Source of the DNA: a virus
Reading direction: 5' to 3' (one strand)
Length of the DNA: 64,000 nt
IMG/VR virus record: IMGVR_UViG_3300026118_000005
Coordinates: 1 to 64,000 of that record
Part shown: positions 8,231-17,441 of the stretch, piece by piece
Position numbering within the stretch: position 1 is the stretch's first letter
Layout of the letters: each line of letters begins with the position of its first letter
Notes under the pieces: model-generated
What the model was told of the DNA's origin: nothing
The model's database searches: none
The model's input: the letters and a program-made list of their open reading frames with translations, nothing else
Translations under genes and position numbers: made by a program

Positions 8231-8710
8231 ATGAAAACCATTCCGTCTCTCTCCGTGGACGCTCAGGCGCTCGCACGCGTGCTCGGAGAATCGCCCGTCG
8301 GCGAAGTCGTAACTTATGACGCTCTCTCTAAGGCTATCGGGCGCGATGTGCGCTCGGCCCGTGGACTGCTTTACACTGCCGTTAGAACTGTGATGCGCGA
8401 TTCCAACGCCGTCTTTGCTGCCGTTCGCGGCGTTGGCTTGAAGCGTCTGGAATCCACCGAGATCGTGAGCGTTGCCACACAGACCGTTCGGCACATCCGC
8501 AAGGCATCTGGTCGCGCCATGCAAAAGCTGGCTTGCACGGACCTTTCCAAGCTGAACGAATCCCAGAAGGTGAGCGTGTTCACTCACAATTCCCTGCTCG
8601 GAGCGTTACGCGTCATGAGTTGCCAGCCGTCTATCAAGAAGCTGACGGAGGCGGTGAACTCGGCCAATGCCGAATTGCCAATTGCGAAGACTCTTGCGCT
8701 CTTCCAGTAA
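8231..8710 (+). CDS. Hypothetical protein with possible winged-helix region
   Basis: 159 residues. Residues about 22-75 (GEVVTYDALSKAIGRDV, then LLYTAVRTVMRD and VRGVGLKRL) resemble a winged helix-turn-helix with wing, so DNA binding is possible. The C-terminal half is helical with no motif. The start is MKTIP after the TTAACT-rich leader. Family not recognised. Confidence 0.6.
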   Translation: MKTIPSLSVDAQALARVLGESPVGEVVTYDALSKAIGRDVRSARGLLYTAVRTVMRDSNAVFAAVRGVGLKRLESTEIVSVATQTVRHIRKASGRAMQKLACTDLSKLNESQKVSVFTHNSLLGALRVMSCQPSIKKLTEAVNSANAELPIAKTLALFQ

Positions 8711-8774
8711 CTATTTATGCCTCGCCGCTTCGTGCATTATCTTGTATTGATTTCGCTTTGCTTAACTTAACTTT

Positions 8775-8900
8775 ATGTCCTCGGAAGCGGCAAAGAAACT
8801 CGGAGCGAAAGGCGGCAAAAAACGCTGGGAGAAAGTATCCAAGGAAGAGCGTACCAAGCAGATGCGAGAACTTGCGCAAAGGAGATGGAAGAAAGGCTAA
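8775..8900 (+). CDS. Small basic KGG-type protein
   Basis: 41 residues: N-terminal AKKLGAKGGKKRW, then VSKEERTKQM and ending AQRRWKKG. The GG-x-(K/R)-x-W ... (K/S)-x-E-E-R ... A-x-R-W pattern is that of the short KGG-type motif in phage and bacterial small proteins. ATG 8775-8777 follows CTTAACTTAACTTT, stop TAA 8898-8900. Lys/Arg-rich, so nucleic-acid binding is plausible. Confidence 0.6.
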   Translation: MSSEAAKKLGAKGGKKRWEKVSKEERTKQMRELAQRRWKKG

Positions 8901-8929
8901 GCCAATCCCGGCATTAGAGTTTAAGCTAT
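8900..8929 (+). repeat. 30-bp direct repeat, copy 1
   Basis: Thirty bases beginning AGCCAATCCCGGCATTAG and running into the ATG at 8928 occur identically at 9778-9807. Copy 1 overlaps the stop of the upstream small gene and forms the whole leader of the next gene. Confidence 0.8.
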
Positions 8930-9149
8930 GAAATTGAAAGTATTCGCAATCAAGGCAACTGGAACCTACGGCGGCGGAATGGCCGTTGTGGCAGCAAGTG
9001 AGCAAGGGCAAGCGGAGGCCATTGCCAGCAACATCTTCGATCATGTTTGGAACACTCGGTACCACGTTCCCGATTCCGTGGAGGAACTGCCAGACGTCTT
9101 TGCAGACGGACTGCCAAGAGTTCTTTCGCATCACGAACTTGGAGAATAA
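8928..9149 (+). CDS. Hypothetical small protein
   Basis: 73 residues beginning MKLKVFAIKATGTYGGGMAV. A short beta-strand/Gly turn is followed by a helix (EGQ-type repeat) and an acidic C terminus. The pattern recalls small phage proteins that transform or present a residue field (beta-G-G-beta-helix), but no family is certain. Its leader is the 30-bp repeat. Confidence 0.55.
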   Translation: MKLKVFAIKATGTYGGGMAVVAASEQGQAEAIASNIFDHVWNTRYHVPDSVEELPDVFADGLPRVLSHHELGE

Positions 9150-9152
9150 ATT

Positions 9153-9473
9153 ATGAATCTAACTGACGAGCAAATTAAAACGGCGTTCACTGAAGCGAAG
9201 CTGGCCGCGCAAGCACTGGCAGAGACGCCAGATAAAGGAGCGTCCAATTTCGACACCGTGACGCTCGCGCACGGCATGAAGAACCGAAAGCTTGCGAGTC
9301 TCGCCGGGAAGTGCGGACTCTATGCGCACACAAGTCGCTGGTGCGGATGTTCTCATGTGTTCATCAACTTCAGCACTGGCGGCGCGGATCGCAGGACGAA
9401 GATGAACGAGGCGGCAATGAATTCTCTGACGGAATCGGGGATTGCGGCCAGCATGTACTACCAGAGAGACTGA
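9153..9473 (+). CDS. Hypothetical protein
   Basis: 106 residues. The N-terminal half is helical (DEQIKTAFTEAKLAAQALAE). The centre has Cys and aromatic residues in KCGLYAHTSRWCGCSHVFIN, possibly metal binding. The C terminus is helical. ATG lies 3 bp after the preceding stop. No family recognised. Confidence 0.55.
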   Translation: MNLTDEQIKTAFTEAKLAAQALAETPDKGASNFDTVTLAHGMKNRKLASLAGKCGLYAHTSRWCGCSHVFINFSTGGADRRTKMNEAAMNSLTESGIAASMYYQRD

Positions 9474-9504
9474 GAATATGACTCGTAAAAACTAGATAGG
9501 ATGC

Positions 9505-9738
9505 ATGGAGATTATGACAAAACGATACTGCGACATTTGTGGACAGCCTGCGATTGATTTTCAGGCAAGCGAGCGTGTACCATTTGGAGAAATAGATGAA
9601 TCATTCCCTGCTTTAGGACCTCATATCGTCGTGAGAGCATCCTTCAGCTTCGAAGGGAGAAAGGACAAATTTGGAGGTCCTCCCGACCTTTGCCAAACGT
9701 GCGGCAATGACCTGATTCGAAAATTACTTAAGGCGTAG
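9505..9738 (+). CDS. Zinc-ribbon-type small protein
   Basis: 77 residues with two CxxC knuckles, YCDICG (about 9-14) and CQTCG (about 63-67), around a beta-rich core. Typical of a single-zinc ribbon. ATG at 9505 or the internal ATG at 9514 could start it. The preceding 16-base sequence AGACTGAGAATATGAC is repeated ahead of the gene at 10680. Function unknown. Confidence 0.6.
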   Translation: MEIMTKRYCDICGQPAIDFQASERVPFGEIDESFPALGPHIVVRASFSFEGRKDKFGGPPDLCQTCGNDLIRKLLKA

Positions 9739-9777
9739 ATTGGAAGGCTTTGATTGCGTCTGTCGAAGTGAACCGCG

Positions 9778-9807
9778 AGCCAATCCCGGCATTAGAGTTT
9801 AAGCTAT
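9778..9807 (+). repeat. 30-bp direct repeat, copy 2
   Basis: Identical to 8900-8929, here placed 11 bp before the ATG of the PAPS-reductase-like gene. The match extends imperfectly upstream to a third partial copy at 6955-6979. Confidence 0.8.
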
Positions 9808-9818
9808 CGAATAACAAT

Positions 9819-10601
9819 ATGATTGAACCAATCCACATTCTGAGCCTGGGCGCGGGCGTCCAGTCGAGCACCGTTGCTCTTATGGCAGCAGAAGGGGAAA
9901 TCACCCCGATGCCAGCGTTTGCAGTTTTCGCAGACACTGGTGACGAACCGCAGGCCGTTTACGAATGGCTCTCCAAGTTGGAAACAATGCTGCCGTTTCG
10001 AGTAAAGATTGCTCGCAATGCCATTCCAATAAACGGCAAACTAAGTGACAATCTTTTTCAGTGGGACCATTCGCAGATTCCTGCCTTCAAGATCAATCCG
10101 AAAACAGGCGCTCCAGGTTTAGGGAAGCGGCAATGCACGAAACACTGGAAGATTGTTCCGGTTCACCGAAAAATAAGGGAGGCGACAGATACCAAAAACA
10201 AAAGGTTGGAACCTGGATTCGTTGAGTTATGGCAGGGCATCAGCGTTGATGAGATATTCAGGGCGAAGGAATCTCGCGAACCGTGGATAAAGCATAGGTT
10301 CCCACTTCTCGAAAAGCGCATGCGCCGTGGTGATTGCGTTGCGTGGCTAAAACGACGAGGGCTTGAGGCACCCCGCAGCGCCTGCATCTATTGCCCGCTC
10401 AAGAAGCAATCCGAATGGAGAAAGAGCATGGCAATTCCAGAAGAGCGGGCGCTCATTCTAAAGGTCGATGCGATGTTAAATGAGAGAGGCGAGTTCTTGC
10501 ACCCGTCCTGCAAACCAATCGGCGCGATTGACTTAACCGAGGAGGGGTATGCCGAACTAGACCTATTCAACAATGAGTGTGAAGGCATGTGCGGCGTTTA
10601 A
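9819..10601 (+). CDS. PAPS reductase / ATP-pyrophosphatase family protein
   Basis: 260 residues. SLGAGVQS at 9-16 is the SGGxxS-like PP-loop that binds the ATP pyrophosphate. FADTGDEPQAVYEW follows, typical of phage PAPS-reductase-family proteins. C106, C173, C189 and C192 (CIYCPLKKQSEW at the last pair) could hold a metal or Fe-S cluster, as in some sulfur-transfer or DndC-like members. The usual sulfonucleotide reductase C-terminal Cys is not evident, so sulfate reduction is unlikely; an RNA or DNA thiolation-type role is only a hypothesis. Start ATG 9819 was preferred because sequence upstream is the repeat. Confidence 0.75.
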   Translation: MIEPIHILSLGAGVQSSTVALMAAEGEITPMPAFAVFADTGDEPQAVYEWLSKLETMLPFRVKIARNAIPINGKLSDNLFQWDHSQIPAFKINPKTGAPGLGKRQCTKHWKIVPVHRKIREATDTKNKRLEPGFVELWQGISVDEIFRAKESREPWIKHRFPLLEKRMRRGDCVAWLKRRGLEAPRSACIYCPLKKQSEWRKSMAIPEERALILKVDAMLNERGEFLHPSCKPIGAIDLTEEGYAELDLFNNECEGMCGV

Positions 10602-10679
10602 TTCACCACCCGAAACTATAGACTGAGAATATGACCGCACACAATTCAGCAACGGCAAGACCGCTATGGGAGGACTAAT

Positions 10680-10916
10680 ATGCAAGGCCCCGACTTCATT
10701 GACATCCAACTACTGAGAACGCTCATGCCTGCGGAAACAATGCTTGAGAAAATCCCAAAGCGAAAGAGGGAGCGAATCAATCGGATCGTACAAGGCGATA
10801 CGTTCGGATGTCCGTGGCAGTTATCCAAAGAAGGAGCGACTTTCCACGGCCATCGATTCTTTGGACCCCATAAATCCTACGGAGTCTTTGTTGATGTCCT
10901 ATCCGAGTGGCAGTGA
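10680..10916 (+). CDS. Hypothetical small protein
   Basis: 78 residues, basic in the middle (IPKRKRERINRIVQGD), aromatic/His-rich after. A good GGAGG site precedes ATG 10680. A 15-codon frame (10631-10678) starts in the repeated ATATGAC motif and ends at that ribosome site, so it may act as a leader peptide. It is the last gene of the plus cluster, converging on the GT4 gene one base away. Confidence 0.5.
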   Translation: MQGPDFIDIQLLRTLMPAETMLEKIPKRKRERINRIVQGDTFGCPWQLSKEGATFHGHRFFGPHKSYGVFVDVLSEWQ

Positions 10917-10917
10917 A

Positions 10918-12069
10918 TCACGGATAGCGCCGACGATTCGCAGGATCAAAGGACTTAGAATTCCAGCCTTCGCCCCAGAGGCCAAGCAACTGCTTGAACC
11001 AGTTCTCGAACTGATAGCGGACGACATCGATGGAGAATCGAGCAAGAGCACGTTCGCGGATCTTCGAACGATCCATCGTGTGGACGTTCTGCGCAGCCCA
11101 GATGATTTCTCCGACGGTTCGGCAGCGGAAGCCGTCAACGCCGTCTTCAACGGTCTCGGTGAACGCGCCAAAATCCGAAACGATCACGGGAGTTCCGAGA
11201 AGCATCGATTCCGCCGCAACGCCTTCAAAAGGCCCTATGTACTGCGTAAGTGCAAAGAGCGCACGAGCGTTCCCCATCAGTGCCACTTTCTCCTTGGGTC
11301 CGACAACGCCCACGTGGTGGACATGCTGACCCGCGCCTTTGATCTGTAGCCCTGCGTTCCCGTAGTAGATGTGATTCTCCCGCTTCCATATCCCTTGGCC
11401 TGCGATCTTGAGTTGCGATCCTATCTCCGCGCACACATCCGCCGCAATGGCTGGCCCTTTGTCGGGATTCATGCGACCCACGAAAGCGAAGTAATCGTTT
11501 GTCGGATTCTCGATTGCTGGGAAGTCTGCCGGATCGTAGTAGTTCGGAATGATGGCGTCGTAATGCCTGCCCTGGTCCCATTGATAACGCCCGTAAACGT
11601 GGTGCATCCACGCTGAGGATTCGAAGGCGCAATACTTGGCAACGATGCCTTTGTAACCGACGGCGAATTCGACACTCGTCAGGCGAGGGAAGGCTTTGAT
11701 GATCGACTCTTGCGGCCATCCGCTGATGAGGCAGAGGAAATCCTTCTCGTCTTTCACCCGTGCCTGGATCGCCCGAATCATGCGCCGGTTTGACATGATC
11801 CAGTATGCCTCTTTCGGGTCCCATTTTAGGTCGTACAGGTCTTTCGAATAATCCTTGTCGCCCCAGATGTCGTCCCGCTCGGACTTCGTGATAATGTCCA
11901 CATGCTCCGTGCAATCGACCTCGGAGCCTTCCCCGCCGTAGTGGTAAACCTCGTGCCCCAGACTGAGCATCATCGTGCAAAACAGCCGCACCTTCTGCGT
12001 GTAGGCGCAGGCAGGATGGTCTTCCTTGTGCGTGGAGGTATGCGGGAGGGCGCAGACGTGGAATCTCAT
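10918..12069 (-). CDS. Glycosyltransferase, GT4 type (GT-B fold)
   Basis: 383 residues. The C-terminal half has the retaining GT4 signature: YFAFVGRMNPDKG near 190-205, then a GPFEGVAAESMLLGTPVIVS block whose two Glu residues form the E-x7-E motif, followed by a G-x-D-G-F-type loop. The N-terminal half is the acceptor domain. It is soluble, with no signal. It lies downstream of collagen-like and fibre genes, so it may decorate virion proteins or host glycans. Confidence 0.85.
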   Translation of the reverse strand: MRFHVCALPHTSTHKEDHPACAYTQKVRLFCTMMLSLGHEVYHYGGEGSEVDCTEHVDIITKSERDDIWGDKDYSKDLYDLKWDPKEAYWIMSNRRMIRAIQARVKDEKDFLCLISGWPQESIIKAFPRLTSVEFAVGYKGIVAKYCAFESSAWMHHVYGRYQWDQGRHYDAIIPNYYDPADFPAIENPTNDYFAFVGRMNPDKGPAIAADVCAEIGSQLKIAGQGIWKRENHIYYGNAGLQIKGAGQHVHHVGVVGPKEKVALMGNARALFALTQYIGPFEGVAAESMLLGTPVIVSDFGAFTETVEDGVDGFRCRTVGEIIWAAQNVHTMDRSKIRERALARFSIDVVRYQFENWFKQLLGLWGEGWNSKSFDPANRRRYP

Positions 12070-12266
12070 GTCGCAGGTTCAGAATGGTTAAGCGGCCCCC
12101 ATGGCATACGGCACCATTCACATCTACCACTCACCTGGTCCTCTGGTTCCAAGTCGCTTTTGCAATAGTAACAGGTTTCCGGCATGGTAGTTCCTGGCGG
12201 GTACCTATAACTAGGCACTTCGTCATTGGATGATTCAACTGCGGCTTCGGTCGATTCCATCACCAA
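12066..12266 (-). CDS. Small zinc-ribbon protein
   Basis: 66 residues with CYYCKSDLEPEDQ followed by CEWCRMPWG: two CxxC pairs 15 residues apart, a rubredoxin-like or ribbon knuckle. It overlaps the glycosyltransferase start as ATGA, so the two are coupled. Role unknown. Confidence 0.6.
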   Translation of the reverse strand: MVMESTEAAVESSNDEVPSYRYPPGTTMPETCYYCKSDLEPEDQVSGRCEWCRMPWGPLNHSEPAT

Positions 12267-12307
12267 TTCTATCCCCTGGCGTTTCTGCCGTCAAGAATCC
12301 GCTTGCA

Positions 12308-13688
<1,381 letters not shown>

Positions 13689-13689
<1 letters not shown>

Positions 13690-14084
13690 CAGCCAATCGG
13701 ATTGTTGGAAACAAAGATGTTCGGGTTGTAGGGCACCGAGGCAATCAACTGCGTCTCTCCCGCATCCTTCCAGAACTTCCAAAAAGAGAGCATGAACTTA
13801 ACCTGACGAAGATCCGCATGCATCACATCATCCGCGAATACGGCCACATTATCGGCGGGAGTCGCCTCAACCACCACGGGCGTTCCCTGGGGGTCATTGA
13901 TGCTCGTGAGAATCGGCGTCGTGGTGATGCCAGACGGGACGGTCAACGGGAAATCCCGAAAGTACCCGTTCAGGATCGTGTTGGCATTCGCTTCGTCCGG
14001 CTCCGTGAAATGGTCCACGTCCTCCACTTTCGTGGCGGTCAATGTGATGCGGTCGTTGATGTAGAAGACGCCTGCGTCAGCCAT
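13689..14084 (-). CDS. Hypothetical structural protein
   Basis: 131 residues, beta-rich, with VFYINDRITLTATKV at the N terminus. It is coupled by TGATG to the next gene. Size and position suggest a small virion or decoration-type protein, but no motif supports a specific role. Confidence 0.5.
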
Positions 14085-14087
14085 GGG

Positions 14088-14261
14088 TTAGCCTTTCTTC
14101 CACGATCTCATAGACAAAGCTAATCTTGCCCTTTTCGCTTTGAGCTTGTCATCGCTGTGCGCTGCCGCTTCGAGGTCATCGCGGGGGATCTTCTCCCCTT
14201 GCGGGACGCCCATCGAGCGTTTCAAAGCGCCCTTCTTAAGGTGTAGGTGCAGAGGTTTCAT
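14088..14261 (-). CDS. Small conserved-type phage protein
   Basis: 57 residues from MKPLHLHLKKGALKRSMGV. The pattern K-x-G-x-L-x-x-x-(L/M)-G-V-x-x-G-E-K-I-P followed by an Ala/Lys helix is that of a short basic protein found in many phages. It overlaps the preceding gene's end by 26 bp in another frame. No biochemical role is known to me. Confidence 0.6.
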   Translation of the reverse strand: MKPLHLHLKKGALKRSMGVPQGEKIPRDDLEAAAHSDDKLKAKRARLALSMRSWKKG

Positions 14262-14748
14262 CGTGTGATTCGGCATCAGAGGTGCTGGGCTGAGTGACTG
14301 TCGCATGGCTTGGTACGGGGAAGTATTTTGCTCCGTTGAGAATGCAGTAATCAACATACTGGACGCCAACGGAGGGATCAACGCCCAGAGCTTTGAATGC
14401 AGGTTTCGTCAGGTCCAGACCGTTCTCGGGGTGATCTTGAATGTTCGGCCCAAGGTCGATTAGGGGGGCGTAGATGGATTTGCCAGTTGTGCGGTTTAGC
14501 GCCTTGACCATGATCCAATAGGGCATCTTTGGGATTCCGCTGCCATGAGTCGCCGGGAACTGTGCGCCGATGTCCATCGGGAGCGCCGCGCCGAAGGTTT
14601 CGGGATGCGACTTTGTGGAGAAGCCGCTAGCAGTCTCTCCAGAATCTTGCGGATCATCCGCGCCACCGAACCAGGTCGTTTTAATCGAACGAAACCAAAC
14701 GTCCTTGCCGTCGATCTCATGAACAAATGGTGCTTCCTGTGTGCTCAT
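14236..14748 (-). CDS. RlpA/expansin-like double-psi beta-barrel protein
   Basis: 170 residues. Residues about 80-145 carry YAPLIDLGPN and, later, LDLTKPAFKALGVDPSVGVQ and a Y-x-V/I-L strand, the layout of an RlpA-type double-psi beta-barrel (conserved Asp, then D-L-T-x-x-A-x-x-x-L-G). Such domains bind or cleave peptidoglycan. Coupled by ATGA to a membrane/coiled-coil gene, so it may belong to a lysis or entry set. Catalysis is not shown. Confidence 0.6.
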   Translation of the reverse strand: MSTQEAPFVHEIDGKDVWFRSIKTTWFGGADDPQDSGETASGFSTKSHPETFGAALPMDIGAQFPATHGSGIPKMPYWIMVKALNRTTGKSIYAPLIDLGPNIQDHPENGLDLTKPAFKALGVDPSVGVQYVDYCILNGAKYFPVPSHATVTQPSTSDAESHDETSAPTP

Positions 14749-15221
14749 TCTTCTTTCCCCTGTAAAGCTCGGATATGGGCAAGCTTGATCTCGTCAGTCA
14801 ACCTGCTCAGCATTTCCGTATTACGATTGATCGACTCGGCCTGCTTGTCGAGTGCTGCCGCGATCTTGGCGGAGGAATCCGCCTGCTTGCCGACGTTCTC
14901 GATGGAAATCTGAGTGAGCACCTTTTGGTCCTTGTAGATCTCGCGGACGCCGTACCCGGCAGCCACCAGACCAGCCACCATTACAAAGAAGCACATGAGC
15001 ACGATCAAGACCGCCGGCTGCGATCCGTACTGGCCAATGGCCCACGCGAGCAACTTTGCCCACCCGCTGACATGTACATTGTCCGGGGTCGTCTCATTCG
15101 CTTTCTTGGTCATACGCTGTTTCCATGTGTTCTCCTCTTCAGCGGGGACTTCGGCATAACGAACCGGAGCCATTGGTCGGCAGGCGGGATATGGGATTGG
15201 GTTCATGCCGTGGTATCGCAT
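14745..15221 (-). CDS. Membrane-anchored coiled-coil protein
   Basis: 158 residues. One strong membrane helix at about 68-92 (AVLIVLMCFFVMVAGLVAAGY) is followed by a charged coiled coil of about 60 residues. An internal ATG (MTKKANETT) is an alternative start. The layout fits a holin-associated or spanin-like protein, and its neighbours are a second membrane protein and an RlpA-like protein. Confidence 0.6.
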   Translation of the reverse strand: MRYHGMNPIPYPACRPMAPVRYAEVPAEEENTWKQRMTKKANETTPDNVHVSGWAKLLAWAIGQYGSQPAVLIVLMCFFVMVAGLVAAGYGVREIYKDQKVLTQISIENVGKQADSSAKIAAALDKQAESINRNTEMLSRLTDEIKLAHIRALQGKEE

Positions 15222-15551
15222 TCACTTGGTCTGCCGGTCCTGCAACGTGTGCTTGATCCAGCCAATGTCAGCCCGCATTTCATTGATGGACGGCACGAGA
15301 GATTCGACGGCTGACACTCGGCGTTCTGTGCTTTTGGAGAACTCGGATTCGTGGTAGATGCCCCTTTGGCTGGCAGCGGTCCCTTCATGGTCAATCCTTC
15401 GAACCTCTAGGCGCAAATCTCCCAAAAGATCCGCCATCCTCGCCTGACGCTCTCCCAGCGTGATCCAATTCCCGTACACTGCTCCCGCCAACGCCGCCAA
15501 AGAGGCAGCGTGGCCGACGTTGAAGTGCCAGAAATCGGAAGGGAGTTTCAT
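15222..15551 (-). CDS. Small membrane protein, holin-like
   Basis: 109 residues. A short hydrophobic helix at about 13-33 (AASLAALAGAVYGNWITLG) is followed by a long charged helix. Size and layout fit a pinholin or holin-type partner, but this is inference. It overlaps the small coiled-coil gene upstream by ATGA and abuts the next gene. Confidence 0.5.
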   Translation of the reverse strand: MKLPSDFWHFNVGHAASLAALAGAVYGNWITLGERQARMADLLGDLRLEVRRIDHEGTAASQRGIYHESEFSKSTERRVSAVESLVPSINEMRADIGWIKHTLQDRQTK

Positions 15552-15724
15552 GCGGCTATGCTCCGTGCCTTGGCAAGGAGTGCGTCGATCTGGGTGACGA
15601 TCTGTTGGACGCCAATTTCGTAAGCGGATTTCATGGCGTTGTTTCGATTCTCAACTTCCGTGAGTTCATTACTCACTTGGTCCAGTTGAGCTTGGAGGGC
15701 TGCGATTTGTTCGGAGGGTGTCAT
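15548..15724 (-). CDS. Short coiled-coil protein
   Basis: 58 residues from MTPSEQIAALQAQLDQVSN: continuous heptads across most of the length. ATG 15724, stop TGA overlapping the next start as ATGA. It begins the membrane/coiled-coil set. A chaperone, spanin or regulator role is possible; nothing specific can be said. Confidence 0.55.
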   Translation of the reverse strand: MTPSEQIAALQAQLDQVSNELTEVENRNNAMKSAYEIGVQQIVTQIDALLAKARSIAA

Positions 15725-15750
15725 GTGGTGGGTATGTTGGGTTACTGAAA

Positions 15751-16554
15751 TTATGGCATCAATGCTGCCTCAACGCCATCTCGGTCAGCGTTGGAAAGAG
15801 CTGCGCTGTAGGTAGCGATCTCGCGAATGTATCCGGCTCGACATGCCGTCACGAAACCGTTGAAACGCATGAGGAAGAATGCGCTCGGGGTGTTCCCGGA
15901 CCCTTGCAAAGTGGTCAAATGGTGCACTGCGTCGAATACGCCAGCGCCATCCAATGTGGTCGCTACGCCATCCTTCCAGCAGTTGATCCAGTTGCCACCA
16001 ATGATTATGTTGTCAAAAACAAAGCTATCGGCCAAATCTGGACGGCCATCGATGAGGTATTGCCCATTGTTCGCGCTCGCTCCCGTGGCATGGGAGATGA
16101 AGAATTCCACCATCGCTACGGCGACTGTCGCCTGAATCCAATCATCCGTGCCATCATAGAGCATTCCAGGAAATCCAGCGCTGACCAAAACGGCACCGGT
16201 GTCCACGATCATCGATTCCTCGGCGGCTACATTCCCGTTGCTGAGATTGGAAGTGCCAGTCTGTCCGTAGACCGTGGCAATGAATCCATTCCCAGCGCCG
16301 CAGAAGGTCAGTAGCGATGCCTCATCCAACGATCCATTGGCCAAGTATCCGATGTCCAATTCCGTGTTGTCGCTGCTTCGACGAACTCGGATCAATGGCC
16401 CCGTGTAGCTGGAAAGCAACCTACGCGCAACGCTCCAAGCACCTGAGAGATTGGTCGTGTACGGGTCCAGCGGTCCAACGAAAGGCACAATTCCTGGCGA
16501 TCCGGCAACGATGCCGAATCCTCCCAGATGTGCGCCTTTGCCAGATGAGATCAC
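15751..16554 (-). CDS. Tail-fibre-type protein with arabinofuranosidase-like lectin domain
   Basis: 267 residues. AWSVARRLLSSYTGPLIRVR, then SSDNTELDIGY, LDEASLLTFCG and a GFIATVYGQTG block match the N-terminal part of the alpha-L-arabinofuranosidase B-like/concanavalin-type module widely used in phage fibres (A-Y-S-L-R-x-L-x-x-x-Y-x-G-P-x-I-R-V-R-R). Probably binds or cleaves host surface glycan. Confidence 0.75.
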   Translation of the reverse strand: MISSGKGAHLGGFGIVAGSPGIVPFVGPLDPYTTNLSGAWSVARRLLSSYTGPLIRVRRSSDNTELDIGYLANGSLDEASLLTFCGAGNGFIATVYGQTGTSNLSNGNVAAEESMIVDTGAVLVSAGFPGMLYDGTDDWIQATVAVAMVEFFISHATGASANNGQYLIDGRPDLADSFVFDNIIIGGNWINCWKDGVATTLDGAGVFDAVHHLTTLQGSGNTPSAFFLMRFNGFVTACRAGYIREIATYSAALSNADRDGVEAALMP

Positions 16555-16557
16555 AAA

Positions 16558-16920
16558 TCAGAAATACCAGAAAGACAAGCTGCCAGCCTCCACCGTGTAA
16601 GGGATTGCTCCCAAAGTGCCACCTGCTGGCGCGTTGAAAGATACAGGAGCGCTCGCGAAGAGATCCGCTCCGGCAACCGTCCCTTCGAAGTCCGACGATG
16701 CCAGAAACGCCACGGATAGCTTCCCAGCAGCAACGGTACCGTCCCCGGTAGCTGTGTCGCCTACAGGGGTTCTCTCCACTCCGCCACCGCCACCACCCGC
16801 AATCGTCTCTAGAAGGTCAAGAGCGGCGTTCTGCTCAAGCACCAACGTCTTGAGCAACGGGACTTCCGTCTGATCGTTCAGAGGGCCGTAGGGCGTCGAA
16901 TATTCGCTACTAAGTGCCAT
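16558..16920 (-). CDS. Hypothetical virion protein
   Basis: 120 residues with an N-terminal helix, a poly-Gly hinge (about 42-47) and a Thr/Gly/Ala-rich beta C terminus ending SFWYF. Looks like a small fibre or baseplate-type decoration protein. It sits between the acidic protein and the fibre gene. Confidence 0.5.
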   Translation of the reverse strand: MALSSEYSTPYGPLNDQTEVPLLKTLVLEQNAALDLLETIAGGGGGGVERTPVGDTATGDGTVAAGKLSVAFLASSDFEGTVAGADLFASAPVSFNAPAGGTLGAIPYTVEAGSLSFWYF

Positions 16921-16924
16921 AGGG

Positions 16925-17362
16925 TTACCTCCGTCCCATCATTGCCGAAATGGCAGCATCCATCGACTTCGGGGGAGCACGACGCCGAGGCGGCATGTCT
17001 TCTTCCTCCCCGTCTTCGGGATATTCATCCTCGGGATTGGGCTCTTGCGCTTCGGTTTCAGGCGCAGGTTCCATGGCGTCATCTTGACGCTCGCCTTCGG
17101 AGTTGTCTTCCTCGGCTTCTTCCGCGTTGGATTCGGCCCCAGGGATCGGCATGCCGTCAATCTTGGTAGGGCAAATCTTGCCGTCCTTCATCCGATACGT
17201 GATGAGCGCTTCGTGTTCTCCATCGCCTTCAGGTGCTTCGAATCCATCGGGAGGTGTGATGTAGTTCTCATCACCATCCGGTTCGCCATGTCCAGCGCCA
17301 GGACCGGCAGCAATCATCAATTCCAGCCCGCGCTTGGGCTTGTCCATCATCGGCATTGCCAT
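16925..17362 (-). CDS. Acidic hypothetical protein
   Basis: 145 residues, strongly Glu/Asp/Pro-rich from about 80 to 125, with a basic tail PPRRRAPP and a terminal MGRR. Such acidic, disordered proteins near the capsid gene are often assembly factors or decoration proteins. It is immediately downstream of the MCP terminator. No domain recognised. Confidence 0.5.
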   Translation of the reverse strand: MAMPMMDKPKRGLELMIAAGPGAGHGEPDGDENYITPPDGFEAPEGDGEHEALITYRMKDGKICPTKIDGMPIPGAESNAEEAEEDNSEGERQDDAMEPAPETEAQEPNPEDEYPEDGEEEDMPPRRRAPPKSMDAAISAMMGRR

Positions 17363-17380
17363 AGTATAAAAGAGTAAGGT

Positions 17381-17422
17381 TAAAAGAAGGGCGGCGACTC
17401 CATAGAATGAAGCACGCCGCCC
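17381..17422 (-). terminator. Intrinsic terminator after the capsid gene
   Basis: On the minus strand, GGGCGGCG (17422-17415) pairs with CGCCGCCC (17396-17389), an 8-bp perfect GC stem, then TTCTTTT. It lies 20-60 bp past the MCP stop and probably adjusts the ratio of capsid to downstream messages. Confidence 0.75.
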
Positions 17423-17441
17423 AGACTGTTTGCCTACTGAC

